64,000 bases of DNA. Origin: Stratiolaelaps scimitus (taxonomy: Eukaryota > Arthropoda > Arachnida > Mesostigmata > Laelapidae). Both the position numbers and the translations under genes were made by a program. The stretch is from contig JABWDB010000021.1 in NCBI GenBank assembly GCA_019614645.1, forward strand, positions 2,604,001 through 2,668,000. The letters run 5' to 3'. A model generated the notes under the pieces. That model saw nothing but the letters and a program-made list of their open reading frames with translations, did no database searches and was not told where the DNA came from. Shown here piece by piece: positions 1 through 13,690 of this stretch (its first letter is position 1; every line of letters starts with the position of its first letter).

Positions 1-192
1 CACCGCTCGTGATTCCCTCGATTCAGCTGTCACATCTTTCGACACCTGTGATTGAGTGATCACTTTCGCTTGTCCACCCCCGAACGCTTCCCCAAAAATA
101 AGCATGACGTTCGGCTGCTGTCGTCGCGGTTGCCACGTTGTTGTTGCTGCTGCTACTACTCGAAACAGTGCTAACGAATACCTTGGCTCTCC

Positions 193-744
193 CTACCACT
201 CTTCTTTGCGGGACTGTTCTCCCTGTGCTATAGCTTCTTGCTCCCAACGTTCCCAGCATCGCAGCTGCAAAAGCAGCAATGGCAATACCCAAACTAAACG
301 CTCAGCCAACGAAGCGGTGGCGGGCAGTAGCCGATGGCCAATGCTGCTCGTGTGAAGGTAATCGATCCAGGGCAACAGCAGCAGCCGACCCAGCAGTGGT
401 ACCACTGCAGACAGTGTTAAGGAAGTAGGAGAGGAAGCAAGGGAATAACAATAGTGAGAGAAGAGAGCAACGACAGCAACAGCAGGAGAGGCAACGATGT
501 AGGGCAAGAAATAGCGAACGACGACGACGACGCCTCGGTCCTCCTCAGATGACGATGGTGGTAATCCGTCAATACAACCTGTTCCTATAGATCCCAGCGG
601 CGGCTGCGACGGGTGGTCCTGCCTGGAACCGAGCGCCCGGCCCGCTGGTCCACCGCCGACTGCAGTCTCGCCATAATTCGATGGGGCCACCACATGAGCC
701 GTGGCAGAGGGAGCAGCCGTGCGCCGGGCGTCATGAGCCGACAT
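193..744 (-). other. Long open frame of uncertain status at the left edge
   Basis: 183 codons begin MSAHDARRTAAPSATAHVVA and contain a hydrophobic stretch (VVVVVRYFLPYIVASPAVAV). The start lies against a run of G/C homopolymer, and the region is GC-rich with CAG/CAA-type repeats. It has no known domain. It could be a chance frame over a promoter or UTR of a gene to the left of the window. Confidence 0.15.
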
Positions 745-745
745 A

Positions 746-756
746 GGGGGGGGGGG
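746..756. repeat. Run of 11 G
   Basis: Homopolymer of 11 G; length may vary with sequencing error. Confidence 0.85.
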
Positions 757-1281
757 TGAATGGTATAATGCGTAGTGTCCAGTTTGTTTTTTCGCTTAGC
801 TGGTACGGTCGGCCCACAGGTCGAACGATAGAAGACAAAGAAGAAGCTGTTAGTGCTGACTGCTTTGCTTGGTTCGTGCCACAATATGTGTAGTACGGGC
901 AGGTTAGTCTGTGTGTCTGTGTATATATCTTATACTATATATAAAGAGGTGCCACACAGTTATCAGGGCAGTTGCTGCTGCGCCACTGACGCCGTTGGTC
1001 TTTTGGACAAAAGCAACAACAATAAGAAACGATTGGACACCCGCTGCTAGGGCCAACGTCAAACAGCCCAGTACCGTGTCTACAGGGCTCCACAATCTGA
1101 TTGTACGTCCGTACTCCACGACCCTACCACGGCTGGTTGAATACCCGAGGCAGTATCAGTAAGACCTGTCTATATACTGTATGTATTACATACAATATCC
1201 AATACCTAGCTAGGCAGCAGGACGCAATGCCAGGACAGCTTTCAGCGTTACATTCTGCACACTCTCTCATTCTCTTACGTG

Positions 1282-1308
1282 TATATATATATATATATAT
1301 ATATATAT
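1282..1308. repeat. (TA)n microsatellite
   Basis: About 13 TA units, followed by a GTGTGT tract. Confidence 0.95.
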
Positions 1309-1784
1309 GTGAGTGTGTGTGTTCATAGATGTGCGGACGGGAAAAAGGCACCCTTTTGCCTGGAGCAAACACACAAGCACAAATGGGCGTTAATATATCC
1401 ACAGCGAATCATATACAGACACAATGGCCAGGCAGATAAATGACACAACAGGAGGCGTGTCAACGCACAAGAAACGGAGAAGGAGGGACGGTGGCAGAGG
1501 CAGCAGCAGCAGAAGCGATGTACATTGAAACGATGCCAATGGTGGGGATATAGCGACAACTGAAGCAGCCATCGGTCGGGGACACGCACCACGGATCAAT
1601 GGTAATTGCACAATAGTAAGATAATTCTATTATTCATTCAAGGGCTTGAGCCTCAGGTCGGCGCGAACAAAACCTGCTGCTTCCTATCGGGTTTGATTCA
1701 GTTAAATGCCGAAGCTGCCCACGAATGTCGTTCATTAATGAGACTTAAACTAACACATTCAAGTATCTGTTTCCCCTCCCTCTT

Positions 1785-1810
1785 TATATATATATATATA
1801 TATATATATA
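1785..1810. repeat. (TA)n microsatellite
   Basis: 13 TA units. Confidence 0.95.
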
Positions 1811-3713
1811 GCCCTGACACATAGCAGATCATAGAGAAGAAAGTTAAAGTTCAAGAATAATAATGAGGATAAGAGCAATAAATTAATTTATAAATACGAA
1901 CTCTAGAATATATAAATAAAATCCGTTGAGTCCAGTCAAAGTTCTTAACACTCGTCTCGCTTATTATGGACTTACACAAATAGGCAGATATGCGATTTTA
2001 TGAAACGCTACTACCCTCATACACGTACTATAAATATTTTAATGTCAGACAAAATAATCTGCGGAATGGACAAACTCAGTTCAAATCGCCAGAACCGAAA
2101 GAATTAACAACATGTTTTCTTTTCGAGGCACATGCTCTTTTCAAATGCTCAGAGACACGAATGCTTATATTATGTACTAACAAATTTCTGCAAACCAAAT
2201 GTATGTTTTTAAAATTGAAATTGAAAATTTTCCACAAAGTCTGTCTCAGCCGATAATTAGCGACGGGCTTCGACGCGGAGCTATAATATGTAGTAGTGAG
2301 AAAACTCGTCATCGCCGTTGTTGTTGCGGCTACTGTTGGTCACAACGAAGGAAAAACAACAGCGAAGACGGGTGGAGTACGACGGTTGTGGCAACGGCTC
2401 TCGTCTGTGTCAAGCCATTGCCGCGTGCATCGATTTTCGTAAACTCAAAAAGCCATCTTCGCTACCGCTTACGCTCAGAGGAATGGGTGCGCCAGTACCT
2501 CCTTAAGTGCTTCTTGTTTTTCTTCTTCGTGGTTTGTACCGCTGCTTCTGTTACTGTTTAGACTTTTCCTAGAGATTTTCCTGATATTTCACAACGTCAG
2601 CTTCGTGCGCTGGATGGACTTAGGTAGGACAGATCATCGTTGGGCTGCAGTCGATTGTACTGTTTGCTTTGCATAGTCGGAGTGTCTGTACATATGTATA
2701 TGCGTCTGCGTGTGTGTGTGTGTAATGCATAATGCTTCACGAAGCGTCTGTTATGGCTTGACTTGGTTTTGTTTGTCTCTCTGTATTGTTCTCCACTTAC
2801 TTTGCCGGTCCGTTCGCCTCCGGGCCGGGTCGATTAGCTCGGCTCGTCTTCATCTTGAACGAGGAAAGAACTACGCGATTCTGACAACGATCCACCGGTC
2901 AATTGGTCAATATAAAAACACCAACTCCTGGCGACGTGTCTTCTAAAGTCTCGGAGTGGTCCCGACAGTGTCCCAACAGGGTTCCTGCTACAATTGCTTT
3001 TTCTAGTGACCAACTGTCCCTTCAATACCAATACGATTTCGGCGATGTCAAACAAATTAGTGGCGTTTCGACCAGGAAAAAAGAAGTTACCTTCTTGGCA
3101 CAACTCTCGAATTTGACAGTTGTTGGTTCGGTAACGGTCGACTATTCCGCAATACTTTCATACCTCTGGATTCTAAGCAGTGAACATAAGATAAATGCCA
3201 TGCTCGGTCACGAGTGAACTCAGCAAATTCCTTTGACTTTTTCGTCACAGACGTGGAGCCTGAGTGGCGCCCAGAGAGAGAGAAAGAGAGAGACTTTTGG
3301 AAATGCTTGATCTTCGTATGGTAAAACAAGTATAACAGGAATGGTGTCACATTTCCTTGCGATCAATTACAGACAAGCCATATGGGCACCCGCTCGAACG
3401 ACATGCAACACATGTATGCTCTTTAATCGAAGTGTTGGAGGCAAAAATCGAAGTAACTCCCTTCTTTGGTCAGACGGCAATCGCCTTCTAACAGTTCGGA
3501 TGTTTGACTTAATCGTAGGAATCACAATATATTCTTCAGGTCCGAGCTGTTATGATATTGGGGGTTGCAATGGAATACAAATGTGAAAGCGTGACTTTTA
3601 TACCCTTGTGCTGTAAATCATATGTAAATGCGTGAAGATCAAAAGTGCGGAGAGATATGACCACCTTCGACAGTCACAACGCTTGCTACTGTTGTTGCTG
3701 TTTAGCAATACGA

Positions 3714-4280
3714 TCACCTTTCATACTTGTCCGTCGCCTTCAACCTAGCCCAGCATCGCGTACGCAGGGGCGTGGTATTATAGATGGAATAAGAGATCCC
3801 GGTGTCTCGGTTCGGTTCGGGGGCCAGCCTAGAGGTGGGTATGTTACTTACTGACCACGCCGGTATTCCGACTTGACCAAAGGTAGAGAGACAGGATAGA
3901 TAGGCACGATCAGTTGCCGGTCTACCTCGAACCATGTGGCCCGACAAGCGTGCTAGACGTTCTAAGACCTTGGCTGCTCTCCAGCTACCATTCAGTTCCA
4001 TTGCTGCGCCCAATGCTTGTGCCATTGCCGCTGGCGCTAAGTCTCCCTGAAGGCTGGAGATCAGCCTGTCAGCTGGGATGTCAGTCAAGCAAGCACCGGC
4101 AAGCGGCACCCGCGCAGTCGTTGACTTGGCGTTGCTGAGACGGGCAACGACTAACTTAGCTAACCGATCCAGCAGTAGCAGCAGCAGCACCAGATAGAGA
4201 GAGAAAGAGAGAGAAATCAAGCGAAATAGAGCGAGACTCGCAGCAGGAACATCAGCGGAGAGTGGGACAGCATCGAACAA
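3714..4280 (-). other. Long open frame of uncertain status (188 codons)
   Basis: The frame starts MFDAVPLSADVPAASLALF, has a Leu-rich helix (LSFSLYLVLLLLLLDRLAKL) formed by a CAG/GAGA repeat on the other strand, then an Ala/Leu-rich stretch (PAAMAQALGAAMELNGSW). It is the longest frame outside the recognised gene. No family is recognised; the membrane helix may be an artefact of the repeat. Confidence 0.2.
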
Positions 4281-7200
4281 GGCTGCTTCGTCGACGGCGA
4301 AGGCCGTAAGAAGAAGGGATAGAGCAGCGTGTTGCTAAAGCCTGCTAGCTTAGACACACACACGTGTATAGCACAGAGCCACACATCACACACAAACAAA
4401 CAAGATCGAAGGAAACAAGAAAGGAAGGAACGAAGAGAACACGAAGAAGAGACGAATTGGTTCAAAACTCTCTCTCCTTTCCTGTCTTTCTTTTCGTCCC
4501 TTTCATCCGCTCGACTACTGACGGACTGGGTGACTGTGGCGTGGACGTGAACACAATGAACAACTGTACGCGGCTTACCAGCATTAGGCGAACATGACAA
4601 GCAGGCAAGCGATCAAAGGAGAGAGAGAGAGAATCATTGAGATAAACTAGAATATAATAGAATTGAGTAACAAACGGAAAGAAAGACGAATAATCTTGAG
4701 TGAAAAGTATTAAGGAACTCAACTAGACGATTCCAATGGATATGGCCCGTTGACGCTTGTTCCTTGCTGGCAGCTGCAAACAAAGAAAGATGGAAAGAAT
4801 CAATCTCTAGTTGACAAGTTTACTAACAACGCACTACTGTCTATAATAAGAAGAACAGTAATAATAACGAGTATGAGTACCAAGTCGTGGTGGTCAAGCG
4901 GGGGATGATTATGCTGATGTAATGAAATGCGTAAAAATAGGGACTCTCTTGAGACTATAATATTTTGCTACTTCGTTAATAGCAATAGTAGTGAACGAAA
5001 GCTCACTCACTGAATGATTAGGTAGACATTAAGGTTATGTGTAAATGGGGAAGCTACAACGTCCGATATGAACACAGCCCTTCGAAGGATGACCCCTTTA
5101 GCGTGGTGTAAACTACAAATATGTAAGTATATATGTGTATATATATATATACAATAGTGGAAAACGATAGCTCTGCTCATGTATCATTGTGCGATTGGAA
5201 ACCGTTTGTCATACGTCGCCATTACAGCCGTTGATGTAAAAAGTAGAATATATGTGGTATACTCGGCCTGAAGGGGTCAGTTATTTCTTCGAAGGACCCA
5301 GAAACTCTGTCTCTCGGAATGTGCCTGATGTGATCTAATCACCACCACGTGAATTGACGCCGTCTGCGCGGCCGCGTAGCCATCGCGTCTGCCACCACGG
5401 CGCCCGATCAACAACAATACAATGTGAAATATTAACAGCCAAAACCTTTTCTCGGCTCATCGATGTCATCGTACGCTATTTTCTGAATCGACCCAAAGGA
5501 ATATTCCGCCGTCTCCCATCTTTATCGTCGATTGCATTTACATTTAAGTCGAACATCAAGATATTCGTATTGGGAACATTCGCTATGCGGCCTTTGATTC
5601 TTTAGCGTTCGATATTCGCTACACGCGGCTGTCCTGCCGCCTGAGGCTCTGGATAGAATTCCCTGCTGCTATTACTCTGCTATGACCGAGCGACAAAGAC
5701 CACAGACATATAACCGATACATATACTAATGAAAATAATAATAATGGCAAGCAAAACATTAATAATAGACATGTCGCTTCGAAATGGGAGGTCTCTGAAG
5801 ATAAGCATCGCTTTTTCATGCGTGAGTTTCGACCAAGCAACGTCGTCGAGCAGAAGGAGGAAGGGGGAGGAGATGGGGACTTTATTAAGAAGAAATAGAA
5901 GAAGAAGAAGAAAAAGCAGAAACGTATCAGTGATTGATTGTGGCTCACTTGCTGTACACGAACGACGGCCACAAATCCCGTTTAAAGTAGCATTGGAAGA
6001 AAAAGACGCTGTGCTTTTTCACGTCACATGTTGACTTGTCACGATGTTCGTACCGGTATAGCCAGTGCCAGATTGAATGAACAATGAAGTAGGCAAAGCA
6101 AATCGAGACATACGACTCTTTCGAAAAAAAATAATTCTGTGCCAGGTATCGGCCACAATTGAATTGGGTGTTCGCGGCTGCTGACACGATGTTATGAGAT
6201 GCTTACAATTGAGCCTTTGTTTAATCGTTGTGGCAACGACAAAATTGCTCGAGTCCATTTAGAAAAGCTTGTCGAGCTCCAAAAAACACTATAAAAGAAG
6301 TGGTATAAATCTTAAACGATGAAGTCAATAACGCACATCGAATCATAGCAAGGAGAGGGTTGTTTCCTGAAATTTAACCAGCATGCAGCTAAAGCGGTTG
6401 ACAAAGATGGATCAGTGTGCTGCTGTATGAAGGTGGCCAGCGCTGAGTCGACTTCAAGATGCAGTTTTCGCCTCTAATGGGGTATTGGTGATGGTTAAAC
6501 TGTTAGGGGTGCCAAACTTTGTGCTTTATACGATTCGTCGACATCCATTTTAAAAGGCCTTCCTTTATTCGATCTTCCTTTATATTATGAACAATATTGT
6601 ACCAACCATCAGTGACGTATTCAATTGCATTTATGTACTGAGTTGTGTGATATTTTACTCTGTTTTAGACAACGTACACTTGTTTGTACGAATACTCAGC
6701 ACAAGATTTACCGTTCTCGAGCAGTTGGAATCAATTTGAATAATATTGCACGGTCATTACCGTTGGGTTGGGTGGGATGATATTCGCGCTGGCCAAACGT
6801 AACTGGCCGGTGAGCTTGGTATTAGGGAACTGTATTTGAGTAATCATAAAGACAGAGCGTTTCCATGACGAAATGCTTCTGTGTCTTAAACCAATTGTAA
6901 TAATAATAATAACAGTAATTCTGATAATGATCATATATTTATGCTTACGGTAGTTGCCAGTCAAAATAGATATAAATATAGGATAAAGATCAAGTAAACA
7001 TGAAATATTAAAATAAGAGGAAAAACATCTCTTTACAAGTACAAACAATGTTTTCTCGGAATAGCTCAGCCGTCCGATTCTCTGTACGCTGCATTGTAAA
7101 TTTCGCATCGCACCATATTAGAACGACGTGTGCTATTCAAAGCCCATACTTTATATTTTGTAAAAGTCAATTTGTAGCCATCTACTGTTGTATTATAAGT

Positions 7201-8648
7201 ACCGAGTCTTTTCTCTCAAAATCAGAATGGTTATATTTGTAACTTGACCCAAATTTCGGTATAAATACTCGAACACATCTCTGGACAGATAAATATAGTA
7301 CAAGAACATTCAGGACTATTCTCTCCGAAATTTCTCAAATTCTGCGTGCGTTTGCTTGAACCTTGTATTATTGCTTGTGAACTTCAATATTACTGATTGC
7401 CAACGTGAAAAAATTTTGTTCCCGAGTGTGGAAGATCATAGCAAAATTTTGTATTTTATGTGATTTTTTCAGGCATGATAACACAATATATCAGATTTTA
7501 GCTAGAAGTGAACATACGAAAAAGTAAAGTTGGTCATTTTCGGTAAGAACAGAAAGTTTTTGCTTTCATATAAAGTAGCAAAAAACATACGCTGTTCATC
7601 GTGTGAATCAGAACTTTAAAGTGTATGCAGTTGCCCAGTGTTAGTTTGTAAAAAGTCTCCGCCGTCAGTCTGCCCGGAAGTGATCAATGTGAGATCATCT
7701 ATTTCCATTTATCGATTTGGCGCTACCATTAGTTTGCGCTTATCTGACTATTTTCAAGACCATCTTAGTGAAGTGTTTGTATACAAAGATTGTTTATGAC
7801 CTTATCAAAAGGGCAATAAGCGGCCCAAATGTGGAATCTTTCTTTCTTGAAAAACACAAGGAGAGATGGGGTGCAGAAATATGATTCACTGCAATTGATG
7901 AGTTCTGTCACTTATCAAGTATCTTGTATACTTGATATCAAGAGCAGAGCAGTAAAGCAATTATAGAGATAAAGGCATTCTACAGTGTTTTTGTGCCTTT
8001 TTTTTTATCATAAAGCTTGTGTTATCGACATCTTGCTGATACATCGATGAGCATAGAAAACTACAGGGAACGGCTCATATCTCGTTTAACTAGCAAGGAA
8101 CTAATAGTCAGCCCCTGAATACTGTTGAGAATCGGTGTATGATGACGTATAATTCTGATTGTTGAATAAATTGACCATTGAAGAAATTATTTGCCAAAAA
8201 TATGCACTCTATGTTTTATATTTACATTTCACTTCTTTCACTCTTGAAATTTGTATCTTTTCTCGTTGAGTTTTTCTCAAGAAAAGTTTATGTATGATCT
8301 TTGTGTGGACTTGCCCTGAATGCCAGTAACTAATTTAAACAGAAGTAGATTCTGACTTCGTGTTTCTTTGAAACGGTGTAAGCCAAAATAGCTAACAATT
8401 ATTTTTGTTAACAGACAGTAATAAACGTAATTCAGGTCATCTAGGGGATCTATCATCTACGACCACAAAAACGCATAATAATGATAATATAGACAGTGTT
8501 TATCAGCCGTGCCGAAAGGAAATTAAAGTCGTCTGAAAGTGTAATATTTAGGACGAAACCCTGGGAACTAAAGGGAACTTTTGGCTCTATCGAATGGACG
8601 ATTCGTTAGTTGTGAATGATCAGCTAACTGATCCCCATCGCGTACAAA

Positions 8649-8669
8649 TTATATATATATATATATATA
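8649..8669. repeat. (TA)n microsatellite
   Basis: About 10 TA units, overlapping the left arm of the AT-rich hairpin. Confidence 0.9.
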
Positions 8670-8707
8670 GAAATGTATATGTTATACGTATATACATTTC
8701 TATATAT
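8663..8707. repeat. AT-rich inverted repeat
   Basis: ATATATAGAAATGTATAT (8663-8680) pairs exactly with 8690-8707 across a 9-base loop. The arms contain the non-TA core AGAAATGTA/TACATTTCT, so the match is more than simple TA repeat. It adjoins a (TA)n tract. Confidence 0.7.
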
Positions 8708-8984
8708 GTTACTCGAAACTACTATGGAAGGAGTTTGCTTTTGCTGAAGCCGTTTCTTGGTGGGTTCGATCGCTCATCGCTGCACTATGACCAAGGTACC
8801 GGCTAATTGCTTCCCACGTGGCTGGGTCACACACCAACAACTGTTTTTACCTATAGAAAAGAAGCCGAAGCAGCCTTTGTTCGGCAGAACGACTTGATTA
8901 GACAGAAAACAAGCCAGGTCCAGGGCGTGGGGGGATCATGAGGCAAGAGGCCAAGAAGAGATGAACAGGAACGCTCATGTATTG

Positions 8985-9009
8985 TCTATAATAAGTTAAT
9001 TATTATAGA
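8985..9009. repeat. Short inverted repeat
   Basis: TCTATAATAA and TTATTATAGA flank a 5-base spacer. AT-rich and short; it may be chance. Confidence 0.4.
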
Positions 9010-9790
9010 TAAATTAGATAGATACTGTAGCACATTGCTGGGTGCAGCAATAACTGAGCCAGTTTATACAAATGCTTTGCATGATAATCGTTAATTGCGG
9101 TTATCGTTCTGATTGCTATAAAAACGTAAGTAACAAATACCTCATGATATCTATGTGAGATTCATTGGATAAGCCATGCTGGATCAGGAAGGATTGGCTA
9201 ATTAACTCAGTAAGTTCAGTTCTTGGTGAGTTGCATGTCTGTGTTTGTTCTGAATATATCTGAACACATTGACCATGTAGCGATCAGGGTTAGCGGACAT
9301 CACTATCATTATCAACAGCAGCAGCAGTGAAACACTGTGATATTTGCACTCGCCGTGATGGAGCCGTTAACTAATATGAGTAAACCTATTACATACGGAT
9401 GTTGTTTTTGCGCATGTCCACACCAAGAATATAAATATTTATCTCTACTGCATTGGCATCTATATACTTATTCTACGAGGAGACAGTCGGCAGTGTTCAA
9501 TGGTCAAGTTCGGCAAATGCACCAGAAGGAACACAACGACGATAACGGCGGAGTGGGGGAGAGGCGAGGGCAAAGGGTCCACCGGCGATGCTTTTATTGG
9601 GAACTCTCTACCTCCGCACTTCGTACGCCATAGAGGCCGTTTCCGATACTTTTCGTCCTTGTAAAAAGTGACAGGACGTAAAGAGGAGGAAACACTCAAG
9701 AGAGGTAGGTTTTTTACGGAAGCTGTCCTGAGCTCGCCCTCGGTTCCGCCTCCGCTCGCTCCACTACTACGCGCCCACAACTTGGCAACG

Positions 9791-9890
9791 ATGGATCGAT
9801 TGTTGGCCGAGGCGACCAGAAAAACTTTCGATCCAAAAAGATATTCGCACAACTCCTGCAGCGAAACCAACCGCCTTTACGACTTTCCAG
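9791..9890 (+). CDS. Candidate first coding exon of an unknown plus-strand gene
   Basis: ATG in a good context (CAACGATGG) starts 33 codons, beginning MDRLLAEATRKTFDPKRYSH, which end exactly at a strong donor (TTTCCAG/GTAATCG), phase 1. The sequence has balanced, coding-like composition and lies at the downstream end of a GC-richer block (about 9530-9890) in AT-rich DNA, as a first exon next to a promoter would. The frame is also open upstream to 9668. I found no matching next exon within this window, so the gene is unproven and its product unknown. Confidence 0.35.
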
Positions 9891-12614
9891 GTAATCGTAG
9901 TGGTAGTAGTTCTAGTACTGGCTGTTGTAGATGGGAAAAAATAGTTTGAATTTACATCTACGAAAGGTTACAAACATTTATAGACTTGTTGCTTTACTCA
10001 TTATAGCATACAATCTATGTTTGCATATCACAAATGATGAGCTTCTATAATTTTTAAGCCACTATTAAAAATGTGTGGCCAATATTGCTAAATAAATTAA
10101 TGGCTAAATTAGACCAATCAACAGATTGTGAAAAGGAAACGCAAAACTGCCCTTTACCTTAATAGGGACATCATAACAGGAGCTAATTTTCTTTAAAAGG
10201 TCAGCACTGCGACAGAAAAATAAATTCGGGACGCAGCTAAGATGTTGTTCAATTTCAGGACAATTGTTTTTGAAAATGTTCAGTATTATCTATCTGAGCA
10301 ACTGTGGATACCCCTCTTAGCCATTTTCCTTCAAACCGAAAATAAACATAACGATACATTATTCTGCTTTCCCGCTGCCTCACTTCGTATCCAGATAGCG
10401 TAGACTCCATGCAATAGGATAATAGTACAATATCCACATGTGGAGCAATTATTTTCATTTCAGTTCCTTCTGGCCTAAGTAACAACATTTGAGCTTTAAT
10501 CCTTAACGCAACAAAATGTCTCCTCCCTCTAGTGTTATATGTAAAAACATAATAATGTATATTTATTTTTTATTATTCAATGTGGAGACTATCACTACTG
10601 GAAGAGAAGTTCGTAGAGAGCCTCAGGTTAATGATGACAGTGCTGTGAATAACAATAAAAAAATAAGAAGACGCGGCCGCAATAGCTGAGGGATCGGCAA
10701 AAAGTTGTATAGTAAATAGAGCATTTTCACCCCGGAATGCATAACATATAGCGCGATATCTGAGGTACAACAATGATGGTCAGAAGACCCAAGCATTGAG
10801 CGCAAGGCACTGGCTTATGTTCAAGGCCCGGCTGTGCTGACTTCTACAAACTGACCTAGCCGACAGTCGCACGTGCCGAGGGGTGGATTGTCGAGCCCAG
10901 AGCCACAGCGCTGGGCAACAACATATCAACAGTATAGCGTCAAACATCAATAGGGGGGCCATCTGCCTACAAAAGCCATGTAGACAATATGTGACCACCG
11001 GCGATGAGCAGCATACGAGAAGACCGTATGAGCAAGAATCGTAGGACATGGTGGAGGAGGTCGTCAACGACAGGAGACACCTGGAACATCCACGACGTTC
11101 CCGTTTGAAGGCAACGGCCAGTGGCGAGATGGCGAACGAAGGTGATTGTCACCGCATTGTCACACCTTTCGCTGCAGTCCGACAGGAACGGACTGAAGTC
11201 ATATCAAGCAAGCACAATGTGTTTGTAGGTACGATAGTGTGGCTGTGGCAAAGACGTGCAATAAAGAATAGAACACTGAGCATTCTTAATGGAAGGAGTT
11301 CAACAGGCAATAATTCTCTATCGAAGCTTATATCGCACATTTATTTGATGTAAAACAGACAAAATGCATGCATAATTATTCTTATTATTTAAAATTTCAT
11401 CATATTTATACTACATTTGTACAATATGTACAACTGCAATTGGGTATGGAGTTCCTTGACGAAACTCACCGGAGCTTTATCCGGTGTATTGAACAAAAGC
11501 GTGTGTGATGCCTATTTATTTCACGCCAAAAGATGAACAACTGATAAATGCCTAAAGTGGTGAAACTACACAGTAACGGTCGTTGAGTGATGTTGCGTCG
11601 CTCTAGTAGTCTGGGATTACCAGATCTTGCTGATCCGTAGGAGGTCTGTAGGAGAAACAGTCGTAATTTTCTAGGATTTAAAGTGATCATCACAAGTCCT
11701 ATAAAGTGTAGAAGTACCGCTGAACTTTTGGCCTATTTAACTACACACCAACCAACTACGTCTAGGTCGACCTATCTACCCATTATGATGATGATGATTG
11801 GTGTGAGTCCGTTATCGGGAAAGCATCCCACCCTATGGGGCCTGTAATTCGATGATGAGACAGACAAAACCAACAACAGCTTGATCACCGTGTTGTGATA
11901 AACTCTCCCTAAATTTGACTGGGATATAACACACACTCGTGTTCTCATATGAAATTATGTGAATCTATCTGACACCACAATACAATTGTTCTTACCTAAA
12001 GTAAAAATCAGTTCTTATAATCGTAGAACGTACATTTTGTCTCATTTATTAATCAATATTTACAGGATTGCACCCCATTAAGGTGTCGATTTCACAGGAT
12101 ACTTTCCAGAAGAAGGAGTTACGATTTATCATACAAATCTATGGCACCCACACCACCTCCGCAAATGGTGCCTTCGATGCCAATGCTCTTCTGTCATTAT
12201 TCAGTAATGACAATTTGTAGAACTATAATAATAATTCTAATAATAATAATTATCATTATTATATATAGTAATCATTATAATGACTTTGTCTTTTTATCTT
12301 AATATCACAGGCAACGTATTTTGTTCATGACTACTATTTTTCTTTACAAACGACGACAACGTTCATCGCAACATTAGGATTCATTCTCGTTCTATACTTC
12401 ATAACAGTCCTGTTTGTCTGTCGGAGTCATGTATGTTGAAATAGTCCAATTCGTTTTATAACATAGATGCCGTGTAAACAGTGCAGTCTTTTCTAAAATC
12501 GTCTCTCACAAATAAAATGTATATAAATGATATACGATTTCGTATTTGAGATTTCATGTTCGCTCACAGCTCGATTCCTCTCTCTCTCTCCTGAGCCTCG
12601 CATAGACAAAAGTT

Positions 12615-12620
12615 TTTATT
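12615..12620 (-). terminator. Possible polyadenylation signal of the receptor gene
   Basis: The minus strand reads AATAAA here, about 770 bases past the stop codon. I found no AATAAA closer to the stop on this strand. That would give a 3' UTR of normal length. A second AATAAA lies near 12044. Without transcript data either is only a candidate. Confidence 0.25.
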
Positions 12621-13189
12621 CCTCAAATCCTCAAGCTCAACGCAATCGTAGCTACGTCTAATCCATTACTATTATGAACATGTCAGTACCGTCTAATAAC
12701 AATATTACTACTACTATTATCATTGCATGAATATGAACCTGGTAAAAAAGACACCACTATCGGAACTTTACATCCGTGAATTGCGTCTATCATGAGAGTT
12801 GTTGTCAAATCAATAAATTGGTACACTATGAATTGGCAGCACGAGCAAGAAATTAGAGGAATTCAGTCATCGTACACTAAATCTGTCCCAGCTAACATCG
12901 ATAGTGTTTACACAGTCATGATAATAAAACAATGCAGAAATCACCTATTAGTAGAGTTCGTTCACACCTAATCATTACGTCAACTTAAATGCTTCGTTCA
13001 AACGGTTACATCGTTTATGGCGTGTCAACAGGAACGTTGAAGGAACAATTTAGTGATGAATTCTACCAGTCCCATCTTGCGCATACCACGTTTGTCGAGG
13101 CAGTCAACTTTTCTCGAAATAAATACTATAATAATAGATGTCAATATAAACTTGTTGGTGAACTATCATTTCATCACATTCATAAATAA

Positions 13190-13191
<2 letters not shown>

Positions 13192-13220
<29 letters not shown>
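13192..13220. repeat. (AT)n microsatellite
   Basis: About 14 AT units, 165 bases beyond the receptor stop codon, within the presumed 3' UTR. Confidence 0.95.
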
Positions 13221-13384
13221 CTAATATTCTACGGCATTCGCGCATATGATACATGTGACACTATGATGATCTTTGTGCACCTAAGACGACCCGTACGAAT
13301 AACTGGCTAATCCCCGCTATATTACAGTTGGAGTCTCTTGGAAGAAAGCTGGCCCGGCGTTGCCCAGTTCCGTTGCCCCGCCTA

Positions 13385-13690
13385 TTACTGTTGGTCGACG
13401 AATCTCTTCGGCGATCTCATCAACTGTGGGCTGAGCGGCATACGAGACTGATGTTTGGGTTGAGGCGTGGTCCTGCTCATCTTATTATATCTTGCTGAAA
13501 TAGAATCCAGTTCGCCGTCGCAGCTTGCCTTTATAGAGTGTACGTCATCCTCGTCCTCCTCCTCCTCCTCTTCCTCAGGCATACTGTAGATCGGCTCAGC
13601 TGCAGCTAATGGTAATGCGGCAGTGTTATCGTCGGGTGATGGCGACGGGGCCCGAAGTCGTGGATGACCCGAGCTGCTTCGGCTTGAGCG
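13385..13690 (-). CDS. robo-like: Receptor exon 9: C-terminal tail and stop
   Basis: Acceptor TTTACTTGCACAG, starting in phase 0 with RSSRSSSGHPRLRAPSPSP. Residues 625-725, ending in FVDQQ and TAA (13387-13385). The tail is low-complexity: Ser/Arg/Pro rich, then a run of acidic residues (PEEEEEEEDEDD), then basic (RTTPQPKHQSR, SPKRF). These features suggest phosphorylation and docking sites but no known catalytic domain. Confidence 0.85.
   Translation of the reverse strand, partial: RSSRSSSGHPRLRAPSPSPDDNTAALPLAAAEPIYSMPEEEEEEEDEDDVHSIKASCDGELDSISARYNKMSRTTPQPKHQSRMPLSPQLMRSPKRFVDQQ

Larger units (their letters stand above)
1..13384. other. Left flank: no confident gene
   Basis: Apart from the features listed, this stretch is AT-rich non-coding DNA with GC-richer, triplet-repeat-rich patches at about 1-750, 3.7-4.3 kb, 9.5-9.9 kb and 10.8-11.2 kb. 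From about 4.6 to 9.3 kb and 11.3 to 12.6 kb I see no coding signal. Confidence 0.6.

Noticed and set aside
9460..9870. 136-codon minus-strand frame opposite the candidate exon at 9791
   Set aside because: No domain, and GC-rich shadow of the other strand; the plus-strand reading has a start context and donor.
10790..11250. GC-richer patch with frames on both strands
   Set aside because: Several stops in each reading and no consistent splice model.
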